A stretch of 64,000 nucleotides of DNA from Xanthocytophaga agilis. GTDB lineage: Bacteria; Bacteroidota; Bacteroidia; Cytophagales; 172606-1. How positions within the stretch are numbered: the first letter of the stretch is position 1; each line of letters begins with the position of its first letter. A program made the translations under genes and the position numbers. The notes under the pieces are model-generated. The model ran no database searches. It saw only the letters and a list, made by a program, of their open reading frames with translations, and had not been told where the DNA came from. The DNA lies in assembly GCF_030068605.1 (NCBI RefSeq), contig NZ_JASJOU010000003.1:1-64000 (forward strand), given 5' to 3'. Positions 1 to 7,820 of this stretch are shown one piece after another.

Positions 1-195
1 ATCAAAGATGGCTGCGTTTGAAGTGGTAGGCACCCCAGCTCCTCCACTTCCACCCGAAGTAGCAGACCAGTGGCTGGCATCATTCCACGATCCGCCATCG
101 CCTACCCAGTATAAACTCTGGGCGTTTGTATAAGCTATTGCAACCATCCATAGGATGCTGGTAATAGCAAGTTTGTAGAGTAATTGTTTTGACAT
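1..195 (-). CDS. secreted surface protein, N-terminal fragment
   Basis: I translated this by hand from an ATG at 195; the frame stays open to the window edge, so only about 65 N-terminal residues are seen. Residues 1-26 form a signal peptide (MSKQLLYK, hydrophobic core, cut after NAQ). Directly after it comes SLYWVGDGGSWNDASHWS and a Gly/Ser stretch, a pattern seen at the start of large Bacteroidota cell-surface or adhesin-like proteins. The rest of the protein and its domain content lie outside the window, so no specific function is given. Confidence 0.7.
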   Translation of the reverse strand, partial: MSKQLLYKLAITSILWMVAIAYTNAQSLYWVGDGGSWNDASHWSATSGGSGGAGVPTTSNAAIFD

Positions 196-747
196 ATTTA
201 TGGGTATAGCTGTGTTTTCAGATGCATTATGGATTTGGTTACTATTAAGAGACTAAAGATCTTCCTGTTCATACCCTTCTTTCACCTCAGGTAAGTCACC
301 CTAAATCACTTCTTATAATTCAACCTCAAAGTTCCAGGAGAAATCGCAGCAATTCTTGTTCTTTTCGTTCTGTTTCTTACCATGTCAGTTTTGATCCTGT
401 ATTTTTAAGTTATGGTGCTGTTATCTATTCCTAACTATACAATTCGTCTTTATATGTATATGTGTATTAGACTTAATGTATTCGGGTTATTGCATTGTGA
501 GAAAAGTAATTTTATTCCTTTTTTTAAAGGAAATACTAGTCGACAGAGGAAAAAGAAGAAGTAAGTTAGCTCTCCAGTTAAGGCATCTTATTGTATAGAA
601 TGTAACCTCTATACAGACCAAAACAATATTACTCATAAGAGGCTTAATTGAAGGAAAGTAAGTTGTATAGGATCAAACTAAAGCAGCATTCCTGAAAATA
701 ATAGCAGAATTTCCTATATTGCGCACTTAATCATCCTATCCCTTTAC
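196..747. other. intergenic region, no gene seen
   Basis: An AT-rich stretch of about 550 bp between two divergent genes (the surface protein on minus, the CNNM-CBS protein on plus). I see no open frame with a credible start and no clear hairpin. It presumably holds both promoters. I could not find a convincing TTG plus TAnnTTTG pair; TATATTGC just before 748 is the nearest thing. Confidence 0.5.
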
Positions 748-2040
748 ATGGCATCAGAGGTTTTTGTCATCCTCTTACTTATTTTAATCAATGGTATTTT
801 TTCAATGGCAGAAATTGCCATCGTATCCTCTCGCAAATCCAGGCTCGAAAACGATGCACAAAAAGGAGATCGTAATGCAGAGGTAGCACTTTCACTTGCC
901 AATGATCCCAACAAATTTCTGTCTACCGTTCAGGTAGGTATCACAACAATAGGTGTTATAACTGGAGCATTTGGAGGAGCAAGTCTATCAGAAAATCTGG
1001 CAGTATGGATTGCGCAATTTGAACAACTCAAACCATACAGTAATGGTATTGCTCTTTCTGTAATTGTTGTATCTATTACATTTTTCTCTTTGGTATTGGG
1101 AGAGTTAGTACCAAAACGAATCGGCATGAACTTCCCGGAAGGAATTGCCCGGGTTATGGCAATCCCAATGAATCTGATATCTAAGCTCTTTCTCCCATTT
1201 GTCTGGATTTTGAGTATAACTACGGACTTGTTACTAAAACTCTTTCAGATAAAGCCTTCCGATGAACCTTCAGTAACAGAAGAGGAAATTAAGTCACTGG
1301 TAGCTCAAGGAACCAATATGGGTATATTTGAAGAGGTAGAACAGGAGATAGTAGATCGGGTGTTTACATTAAGTGACAGACGGGTAGGATCTATCATGAC
1401 CAATAAACTTGATATTGAATGGATTGACATTAATGATGAGTTTGATAACATAAAAGAAACTGTAATGCAGGCTCCTTATAGCCATTTTCCTGTATGTAAT
1501 GATTCGCTGGATGATGTTATTGGAATTGTTTCCACTAAACAATTCCTGCAAACTCTTTTACAGAATGGTACTGTAGACTTACAAAATATAGCAGAAAAAC
1601 CTTTATTTATTCCTGAGAGCATGAAAGCATTTCGGGTTTTGGAACAATTCCAGAAATCCAAAAACCGAATTGCTATGGTAGTTGATGAATTTGGAACCAT
1701 ACAAGGACTTGTTACGCTTAAAGATTTGTTTGAAGCCATGGTAGGCGAACTGGAACCTGCAACGGATGAAAGTTATACTATTGTAGAACGCGAAGATGGA
1801 ACATTTCTGGTCGATGGCCTTATGTCTTTTGAAGAATTTCTTCAATATTTTGAAATGGGTGATGTAGATCCGGAAGAACGGGCAGGCTTTCATACTCTAG
1901 GGGGGTTAATATTTAATATAGCCCATGAGATTCCTAAGACTGGTGAAAAATTTGAGTGGAATAACTTATCCTTTGAAATTGTAGATATGGATGGTAATCG
2001 AATAGACAAACTACTGGTTAGATTACTGGATAAAGAATAA
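748..2040 (+). CDS. CorC/HlyC-type CNNM transmembrane protein with CBS pair
   Basis: A 430-aa inner-membrane protein of the hemolysin C/CorC (UPF0053) family. Order: CNNM/DUF21 membrane domain (about residues 1-185, starting with a hydrophobic helix and the FSMAEIAIVSSRKSRL motif), two CBS domains (about 205-330, with the VDEFGTIQGLVTLKDLFEAMVG signature in the second), then a C-terminal CorC_HlyC domain (about 345-425). Relatives are implicated in Mg2+/Co2+ resistance or divalent-cation efflux. The hemolysin name is historical. Length is normal for the family. The gene is monocistronic and converges on the bta-like operon, sharing a hairpin with it. Confidence 0.9.
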   Translation: MASEVFVILLLILINGIFSMAEIAIVSSRKSRLENDAQKGDRNAEVALSLANDPNKFLSTVQVGITTIGVITGAFGGASLSENLAVWIAQFEQLKPYSNGIALSVIVVSITFFSLVLGELVPKRIGMNFPEGIARVMAIPMNLISKLFLPFVWILSITTDLLLKLFQIKPSDEPSVTEEEIKSLVAQGTNMGIFEEVEQEIVDRVFTLSDRRVGSIMTNKLDIEWIDINDEFDNIKETVMQAPYSHFPVCNDSLDDVIGIVSTKQFLQTLLQNGTVDLQNIAEKPLFIPESMKAFRVLEQFQKSKNRIAMVVDEFGTIQGLVTLKDLFEAMVGELEPATDESYTIVEREDGTFLVDGLMSFEEFLQYFEMGDVDPEERAGFHTLGGLIFNIAHEIPKTGEKFEWNNLSFEIVDMDGNRIDKLLVRLLDKE

Positions 2041-2063
2041 AAGAGTTTTAAACATTACCAGTC

Positions 2064-2094
2064 ATTCCTCTGTAAGTCACTGTTAAAGAGGAAT
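2064..2094. terminator. bidirectional terminator hairpin
   Basis: Inverted repeat ATTCCTCT (2064-2071) and AGAGGAAT (2087-2094), an 8-bp stem followed by TTTATTT on the plus side. It sits in the 55-bp gap between two convergent genes, so it may serve both. Confidence 0.6.
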
Positions 2095-2095
2095 T

Positions 2096-3298
2096 TTATT
2101 TAATGGCAGATACGATTTTATATATTCTAAAATTGTTGCAGATACCACTTCTTTCCTGTTCTTTTATTACATATTCATTCACACCAATTAACTCGAAGCC
2201 AATAAGTTGATTTATATATGTATCTGGATCTAAAACTATATACCGAAATACGATCAATGCATCCTGACATGCGGTTCTCCTGATCTCCGTCAATACTCTT
2301 TCTATAAAAACCTCATCCATTGCTTCCAGAATATTAGACATTGCAAAGAAATGGATACTGGCATCGGGTTGTGTTGTCAGATAATTTACCATATCACTTT
2401 GTATCCAATGAATATTGGATAGTTTCTCTTTTATCTGTTTATAGACAGAAGGCTGCAAGTATAGAGGCAGTGTACTTTCTGACTCGTAATTATAGCTTTG
2501 CAGGAATGTCTGCCATATATAGGGATTGCTCTTTAAGGGTGTAGCTGTAAACCAGGTTTTTAATTTATTGAAAATAAGTAGCGGAAAATTCTCAGGTAGA
2601 CGATGTATGACCTCCTTTCCGAAAATCCACTTGAGAATTGTTTTGTTTAGTAGAACAGTCACTATTCTCTTTAATCTTTTCTCCTTTAAAACAATAGGAA
2701 ATTGCTGCTTTTGCTGTTCTATATTAGTCAAATTCAAAAATTGACGAAACAAGTTTGCAGAAGAAACAAGTTTCAAAAAAATGGTAGAAAACAAAGCCAT
2801 CTTTCGATCTATAAAACCGGCATGATTCATACCTTTACTGAGTAAATGCAGATTATCAGACCAATAGTGTTGCGCATCACCAAGTAATTGACGCTCTACT
2901 TTCTTGTAAAAAGGCTCAGCATCCTTGTCTAAAGCATATAAGAAATCTTTATAGCTAAGTACTCGCAGAAGTACAGACTTAAGCTGGCAAAAATAAATCT
3001 GAGCAGTATTGATATCAATTGCGGTTATTTGTGCTGAGGTATGACCAGCAAGGCTAAACGCTGTACATCCCGCTGAAGCTACCACACAAATATGCTGAGG
3101 ATCAGGAATCTGCTTTAATAACGCTACTTCAACCACCGGATCTTCCCATACTTGTCCGAATAACAAACGAGGTTGACTAATCCTTTTCTTTCCCAATCGT
3201 CCCCATTTCCAGAAAGATGAGACTTGTTTCTGATTCACAATTGTATAGTTTAAAGAAGTTTTCCAGGGCCATATTTTCCTATAATATAAGCGCAACAA
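2096..3298 (-). CDS. BtaA-like DUF3419 aminocarboxypropyl transferase
   Basis: A 400-aa DUF3419 protein. Characterised members (BtaA) move the 3-amino-3-carboxypropyl group of S-adenosylmethionine onto diacylglycerol, the first step of betaine lipid (DGTS) synthesis. Visible hallmarks are the LLFGQVWEDPVVE block (residues 45-57), a modified SAM loop with SAGC (75-78) and AIDINTAQ (93-100, acidic residue at the end of strand 2). The C-terminal half holds a second conserved block (IQSDMVNYL and SNILEAMDE). It is the last gene of a five-gene minus-strand operon and overlaps its upstream neighbour by 49 bp. The methyltransferase two genes upstream would fit a BtaB-like role. The acceptor lipid is not shown by the sequence. 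Confidence 0.75.
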   Translation of the reverse strand: MLRLYYRKIWPWKTSLNYTIVNQKQVSSFWKWGRLGKKRISQPRLLFGQVWEDPVVEVALLKQIPDPQHICVVASAGCTAFSLAGHTSAQITAIDINTAQIYFCQLKSVLLRVLSYKDFLYALDKDAEPFYKKVERQLLGDAQHYWSDNLHLLSKGMNHAGFIDRKMALFSTIFLKLVSSANLFRQFLNLTNIEQQKQQFPIVLKEKRLKRIVTVLLNKTILKWIFGKEVIHRLPENFPLLIFNKLKTWFTATPLKSNPYIWQTFLQSYNYESESTLPLYLQPSVYKQIKEKLSNIHWIQSDMVNYLTTQPDASIHFFAMSNILEAMDEVFIERVLTEIRRTACQDALIVFRYIVLDPDTYINQLIGFELIGVNEYVIKEQERSGICNNFRIYKIVSAIK

Positions 3299-3627
3299 AG
3301 CAAAGGTAAGTTTGTAATTAGTAAGCCAATAGGTGCTTCTATAGCGCCACTAAACAAAATACCTATTATATTCATTAGTAAAATTAACCCTATTTGAAAC
3401 CAGGAAACAAACCTGTAGTATAAACCACTCAATATTCCTAGAGCAAGTATAGTTTCGCCAATGCCTATTATCCACAAAAATTGCTGAGCAGATAATATAC
3501 CCTCTCCAAGCCCCTTTACTACATCCAGATGATGTTTGTCAACTTTAATTAATTTGAGGTAAAGTCCCTGATACAACCAATTGAGGCATAACACTAACCT
3601 CAAGAAGAATAGTAATCCTGGGTTCAT
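3250..3627 (-). CDS. DoxX-like small membrane protein
   Basis: A 125-aa protein with four predicted membrane helices (for example FFLRLVLCLNWLYQGLY, ILALGILSGLYY and IGLILLMNIIGILF), resembling the DoxX/DoxX-like family. I chose the Met at 3627 over an upstream in-frame start at 3669. The ATG at 3627-3625 forms an ATGA overlap with the stop of the preceding gene, a typical coupled start. The LYQGLYLKLI segment resembles the sequence following the first helix in DoxX-like proteins. Its role here is unknown; the context suggests a membrane partner of lipid-modifying enzymes. Confidence 0.65.
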   Translation of the reverse strand: MNPGLLFFLRLVLCLNWLYQGLYLKLIKVDKHHLDVVKGLGEGILSAQQFLWIIGIGETILALGILSGLYYRFVSWFQIGLILLMNIIGILFSGAIEAPIGLLITNLPLLCCAYIIGKYGPGKLL

Positions 3628-4043
3628 TGTATTTGTATGGTGAATAGTAGAATAAAGATGACCAGGCAATAAGACCAGAATAGACTAAATACAATATGCA
3701 TAATAGTCTCAAAACGTTTGCCTCGCCAAAGTGCAGAATCGTATACCAAAAATTGAAACACTAACCGACATCCCCAAAAAACAAGTAAGCCAATAGTGAT
3801 AGCACGAGCTAAAGGGGAAGGTTGTAGTAATTCTTCCGTCATAGATAAGAATAATACACCATTCAATCCCACAAACAAGGCAATAAAGAAGGTATGAACC
3901 TGAATCATTTGTCTGTTCATTAATGACAATGAAGACAATTCGATCTTCCAGCTGAAGCGTCTGGGAAAATCAAGGTGAACAACTGCCAGTAAGAGTAATA
4001 GGCTTCCAATAATATGCAGATGTAGAATTAAACCATTTGCCAT
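3624..4043 (-). CDS. four-helix membrane protein of the bta-like operon
   Basis: A 139-aa, strongly hydrophobic protein with four apparent helices (about residues 5-23, 48-68, 80-102 and 113-136). A histidine (H8) sits early in helix 1, and charged loops carry DFPRRFSWK and RGKRFE. I do not recognise the family. It lies third in the operon, 14 bp after the methyltransferase stop and ATGA-coupled to the DoxX-like gene, so it is probably co-translated with it. Function unknown; an integral membrane component of the same pathway is the simplest reading. Confidence 0.6.
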   Translation of the reverse strand: MANGLILHLHIIGSLLLLLAVVHLDFPRRFSWKIELSSLSLMNRQMIQVHTFFIALFVGLNGVLFLSMTEELLQPSPLARAITIGLLVFWGCRLVFQFLVYDSALWRGKRFETIMHIVFSLFWSYCLVIFILLFTIQIQ

Positions 4044-4057
4044 AGGTAAGAGTTAGT

Positions 4058-4849
4058 TTATTTCTTCAATACGAATACACTGATAAATGGATTTATACGA
4101 AACTGATCAATTAGTAAAAACTCGGTTTCATTAAATGCTTCTTTCCATGCTCTTGCGGAGAAAAAGTGAAAAAAACCGGGTCCATATGCTAGAAAGTTAT
4201 TTCTATCCCTTAAATGTTCTATTAATATGAAATGTCCTTCTTTCTCCAACACACGATAAGCTTCCTGAAAAAAGAGAACCTTCTCTTCTGGCGTGCGAAT
4301 CTCATGGATAGCTAGAAATCCAAAGATGGTAGTGACAGAGCCTGATGTCAAATCCCAATTTGTAGTTTCAACAGTTTTTGTTCCTGCTACTACAGACTTG
4401 TATTTTCGGGCACGTTTAATTGAAATCTCTATATTTTTTGTTGGATCATAAAAGTCTAAGATCTTCCAGTCTGCACCTGGGAAAAAACGCTGTAACAGCA
4501 AACTAGTCTCATCAAAGCCGGAATGTATATTCACAAATGTTCCTATTTCAGATAGTTGCAAGCGGTTTAGCCAAGTCAGCTTGTATAAATCGGATCGGTC
4601 GTAGATAAAATGCGACACCACTAAAGAACCTAGCAGATAAAAGAATGCGATTCCTGTGCCAATACCCGCAATAGGCTGTATTAATCCTGTAAACACATCT
4701 AGGTAAATCAGTATACAGACAACTAACACTATTCCAAAAGCCAGCACATAAAAATGCCAGTTGAATCGTATTATGTTTAATACGCCTTCCCAACGTTTTC
4801 TTTGATAGAATGTTTCCATATTATGCAGATCAAACTTGACTTCTATCAC
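4058..4849 (-). CDS. membrane-anchored SAM-dependent methyltransferase
   Basis: A 263-aa protein. Residues 25-90 contain two hydrophobic segments (FNWHFYVLAFGIVLVVCILIYL and a GIAFFYLLGSLVV stretch), followed by a class I methyltransferase fold from about 100. The usual glycine-rich SAM loop is altered (FVNIHSGFDETS). Later motifs look normal: ILDFYDP for the acidic strand-2 residue, and YRVLEKEGHFILIEHLRD for the post-motif helix. With a BtaA-like enzyme in the operon, a BtaB-like N-methylation of a lipid headgroup is a reasonable inference but unproven. The start at 4849 is 1 bp after the upstream stop. A second Met at 4819 is possible. Confidence 0.7.
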   Translation of the reverse strand: MIEVKFDLHNMETFYQRKRWEGVLNIIRFNWHFYVLAFGIVLVVCILIYLDVFTGLIQPIAGIGTGIAFFYLLGSLVVSHFIYDRSDLYKLTWLNRLQLSEIGTFVNIHSGFDETSLLLQRFFPGADWKILDFYDPTKNIEISIKRARKYKSVVAGTKTVETTNWDLTSGSVTTIFGFLAIHEIRTPEEKVLFFQEAYRVLEKEGHFILIEHLRDRNNFLAYGPGFFHFFSARAWKEAFNETEFLLIDQFRINPFISVFVLKK

Positions 4850-4850
4850 C

Positions 4851-5594
4851 CTATTGTAATACGTTTTCTATCCTTCCTTTCTCCCATCGATACGGAATGT
4901 TCTGTACCACAAATGCATTGGATAATTGTAACTCAGTATGATCAAAAGGAGTGTTGTTCAGAAAACCGATTTTGGCAGTTTGTACATTTACAGGCAAGGG
5001 AGCCCAGTTTTCACGAACACCTTCAATGATAGTCATGTGATTAGTCTTTGGCTCAAAATCGAAGGTAAAAGGTAACGGTCCGGCAAAACGACGTGCCTCT
5101 TTCCAGTTAGTAAATACGGAATTTTCAGGCAGCTGGCTATGCTCGTCATTCCACTGTACATCTACATGTAAGTCTGATACTTTACTGACTACAGATATAC
5201 TTTTCTCTTTTATGTTCCACTGAATATCTGTCAACGAATACTGGTAATGTGTTAACATGTTTCCCAGTGTCTTCATCAGTAGCTTATCTGTTTCTGATCG
5301 GAGAATGTATAATCCACGCAGCCTCTTCCCATTGATAGTATGGTAACGAACAAACAAACGATAACCGATTAAAAAGAAATTTTGTCCTATCCACTCAGGA
5401 AATCCTGCCGGACGCAGATTTTCTGTTTGCACCATTGCCACTGTTACAAAACCAAAATCATTAAAAGTATCTAATTCCAGATGAGGAGGTAACAAGGGAC
5501 GCAATACTTCCTGAGGTAATGCATAAGATAGTACCAATGAAAATTTAAAGTGAGCAACAACAGGAAATGGGTGCCTTTTTAATTGATCTATCAT
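4851..5594 (-). CDS. DUF2071 (YqjF-like) protein
   Basis: A 247-aa protein of the DUF2071/YqjF type, related in fold to acetoacetate decarboxylase. Visible features are the opening FPVVAHFKFSLVLSYALPQEVLRPLLPPHLELD, which is typical of the family, and the VRYHTINGKRLRGLYILRSETDK block around residue 90. The biochemical function of the family is not established. It is the first gene of the five-gene operon, with a good promoter candidate 28 bp upstream. Its position suggests it binds or processes the same substrate as the methyltransferase and BtaA-like enzyme, but this is inference. Confidence 0.75.
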   Translation of the reverse strand: MIDQLKRHPFPVVAHFKFSLVLSYALPQEVLRPLLPPHLELDTFNDFGFVTVAMVQTENLRPAGFPEWIGQNFFLIGYRLFVRYHTINGKRLRGLYILRSETDKLLMKTLGNMLTHYQYSLTDIQWNIKEKSISVVSKVSDLHVDVQWNDEHSQLPENSVFTNWKEARRFAGPLPFTFDFEPKTNHMTIIEGVRENWAPLPVNVQTAKIGFLNNTPFDHTELQLSNAFVVQNIPYRWEKGRIENVLQ

Positions 5595-5621
5595 GATACC
5601 TTTGCCTTAGATTTAACTATG

Positions 5622-5652
5622 CAAAGCTAGTGATAATATATTTTATTTTCAA
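5622..5652 (-). promoter_or_regulatory. Bacteroidota-type promoter of the bta-like operon
   Basis: On the minus strand: TTTTG ending at 5650, 20 bases, then TAGCTTTG at 5629-5622. This matches the Bacteroidota consensus (TTG, about 19 bases, TAnnTTTG). The -7 element lies 28 bp upstream of the first start codon. Confidence 0.6.
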
Positions 5653-5801
5653 AATATATTGAAAGTTTAATTTTGAAAAATCGCCTCTTATACATAAGGA
5701 GCAATAAAAAATACCCAAAGCCTGATCCATCTCATCATAAGAAAAATCGGACTTTCCAGAATTTAATCGTAGTAAATAAAAAGTAGCGTATTGGTTATCT
5801 G

Positions 5802-6251
5802 TTAAATAGATAAAGAAAAACGGACTTTCTCTTTTCCTTTACCACCAATGCATTTATAAAACTGAATAGCATTTTCATTAAAAACTGGAGTCTGCCATTG
5901 TATATTTACACAAGATCTTTCAACGGCTATTTTCTTCAGCCATTGCATGATAGAATATCCGATCCCTTTACCACGACAGATTGGTTTTAGGTACAAACAA
6001 TCCAGATGTAAAAAATAGCCAGCATCCCAGGTTGAGAAATCAAATGTATAGGTAAAGTACCCTATAATCTCTCTTCCATCCTCCACTATCCAACAATGCA
6101 AAGGAGGACTCTTGAGTGAAAGCAACGTTTGAAAAACTTCTTTCTTCCCTTCCAACTTATAATTAGTCTGCTCATATTCTGCATGTTCTTGACATAATAT
6201 CAGTAAAGCATCTATATCTTCCATCTGACATATACGAAAATGATAGCTCAT
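5802..6251 (-). CDS. GNAT-family N-acetyltransferase
   Basis: A 149-aa single-domain GNAT protein. The acetyl-CoA pyrophosphate loop is visible as CRGKGIGYSIMQWL (about residues 93-106), preceded by the LHLDCLYLKP beta-strand. The C-terminal NENAIQFYKCIGG motif is also typical. The substrate cannot be deduced. The gene overlaps the LysR regulator by 4 bp (ATGA), so the two are translationally coupled and the acetyltransferase probably belongs to that regulon. Confidence 0.8.
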   Translation of the reverse strand: MSYHFRICQMEDIDALLILCQEHAEYEQTNYKLEGKKEVFQTLLSLKSPPLHCWIVEDGREIIGYFTYTFDFSTWDAGYFLHLDCLYLKPICRGKGIGYSIMQWLKKIAVERSCVNIQWQTPVFNENAIQFYKCIGGKGKEKVRFSLSI

Positions 6252-7138
6252 CCTACTTTTATTTCTCTTTGTAAAAAATCGATAAAATGATTGAAATATG
6301 CTGGGTACTGACGCTTTTTCAAAACAGCTATATAATGTTTTCGCTTTAATCCATTTTTGCCAATCTTGACAGTTCTCAGATTACCTGTATGTAAATAAGG
6401 TTGCAGAGCCCACTTAGCCATTACCATTACTCCCATATCAGCTTTTACCATTTCCAGTGAAGCTTCTGTTAAAGGTAAAATGATAATTTTCTTAGGTGAT
6501 ACATTAGCTGGTGACAATACATGCTGATGGATAGTCACCGTTTTTAAGGGAAGTGAATGAATAATAAGATTCTGATCTGCGAAATCCGGTGCTTCCACAA
6601 ATCTTTTCTTTACCCAGAGATGTTCATCTGGTACCACCGCAACCATCTCATCCTGAAACAATTCAATGTATTTGATATTATCATCTTTGATAGGATCACT
6701 ACTAATAGCAATATCCAGTACACCTTCTGTTAGCCTTTGTAACGGCTCATGGGTAGCTTCCATGACAATTTTGATTTCTACATTTGGATACAGTACATGA
6801 AACTGACGCATTAGGGAAGGCAGCCAGTGATAGCTGGTATAACATTCTGTACTAATACGAATCTCCCCTACCTCTCCATACACCAACTGTTTGATTTCCT
6901 GCTCCGTTTCTGAAAGTTTAGCTAGAACATCAGTAGCCAGAGCATATATCTTCTCCCCTGCACTAGTTAAAATCCACTTCTTATTCAATCGTACAAATAT
7001 CTTTGTCCCTAACTGGTATTCAGCCTCTTTCAGCTGGTGGCTTAAGGCGGACTGAGTCAGATGCAGCTTATCTATAGCTTTTGTAATGCTCCCTTCCTCT
7101 ACAATAGCTTTTATTAATTTCAGATGACGGATTTCCAT
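6248..7138 (-). CDS. LysR-family regulator, MetR-like
   Basis: A 296-aa LysR-type regulator. The N-terminal winged HTH covers residues 1-60 (EEGSITKAIDKLHLTQSALSHQLKEAE), followed by a type-2 periplasmic-binding-like effector domain. The effector domain begins VGEIRISTECYTSYHWLPSL, which closely resembles the corresponding RIAIECHSCIQWL part of E. coli MetR, so a sulfur or methionine related effector is possible. It is co-transcribed with the GNAT gene and divergent from a rhodanese gene, a layout in which LysR proteins often control the divergent gene. Confidence 0.85.
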   Translation of the reverse strand: MEIRHLKLIKAIVEEGSITKAIDKLHLTQSALSHQLKEAEYQLGTKIFVRLNKKWILTSAGEKIYALATDVLAKLSETEQEIKQLVYGEVGEIRISTECYTSYHWLPSLMRQFHVLYPNVEIKIVMEATHEPLQRLTEGVLDIAISSDPIKDDNIKYIELFQDEMVAVVPDEHLWVKKRFVEAPDFADQNLIIHSLPLKTVTIHQHVLSPANVSPKKIIILPLTEASLEMVKADMGVMVMAKWALQPYLHTGNLRTVKIGKNGLKRKHYIAVLKKRQYPAYFNHFIDFLQREIKVG

Positions 7139-7185
7139 TGACAGTCTTGATACCTACTACTTGTTTTTAACAAAAAGAATATTTG

Positions 7186-7193
7186 CAAAAGTA
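7186..7193 (-). promoter_or_regulatory. candidate -7 element for the LysR gene
   Basis: CAAAAGTA on plus reads TACTTTTG on minus (TAnnTTTG), about 48 bp upstream of the LysR start. No good TTG lies at the expected distance, so this is a partial match only. Confidence 0.35.
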
Positions 7194-7254
7194 CTATTTG
7201 CGCTCCAGGGTTTTTCATGAAAAAATCTGATAGTGGACATGAAATTTTTTCGTT

Positions 7255-7284
7255 TTTGAGCCATTTTCGTACCCACTAGCTTTG
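7255..7284 (+). promoter_or_regulatory. promoter of the rhodanese gene
   Basis: TTTG (7255-7258), 18 bases, TAGCTTTG (7277-7284): a near-consensus Bacteroidota promoter 26 bp upstream of the ATG. It shares the 170-bp divergent region with the LysR gene, where the LysR operator would be expected. Confidence 0.6.
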
Positions 7285-7310
7285 CATTCATAACCAAAAC
7301 CTATACTGTC

Positions 7311-7700
7311 ATGAATGCACATGTAAAACATTACGAAGACAAGTTAGCATATGAAATTGATTCCTGGGACGCTCACCAGGCTATTCTGAACAATGAAAAG
7401 ATTATTATTCTGGATGTTCGTTCACCCGAAGCCTATGCGAATGAGCATATCCCAGTTTCCCAGAACTTTCACCATAAAACTATCACAGAAGAAACAGTTA
7501 AAAAACTTGATCTCAGCTATACTTATGTCACCTATTGTGATGGCATTGGCTGTAATGGATCGACCAAAGGAGCTTATAAACTTGCCAAATTAGGAGTAAC
7601 AGTCAAAGAACTTATTGGCGGGCTGGATTGGTGGAAACGAGATGGCTATGCTACTGAAGGTACATTTGCCAAATCAGGTATTAGTTGTAATTGTGATTAG
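7311..7700 (+). CDS. single-domain rhodanese-like sulfurtransferase
   Basis: A 129-aa protein with one rhodanese fold: IILDVRSPEAYANEHIPVSQNFHH (about residues 32-55) and the active-site loop TYCDGIGCNGSTKGA, whose first Cys is the expected persulfide carrier. The second Cys in the loop is typical of a subfamily with YCxGxxCN loops. The protein ends in CNCD, a possible metal or thiol site. It sits next to, and divergent from, a MetR-like regulator, which fits a role in sulfur handling. Confidence 0.8.
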   Translation: MNAHVKHYEDKLAYEIDSWDAHQAILNNEKIIILDVRSPEAYANEHIPVSQNFHHKTITEETVKKLDLSYTYVTYCDGIGCNGSTKGAYKLAKLGVTVKELIGGLDWWKRDGYATEGTFAKSGISCNCD

Positions 7701-7820
7701 TGGATGGCTTTTATGTAATCACAAGATAAATTCATGTCTTAATCTTGTGATTACTTTTATTCAACAAATACTTAAAAACCATCAGGTTCTGGTATCTTTA
7801 CACTATACTATCAAAGAGCT

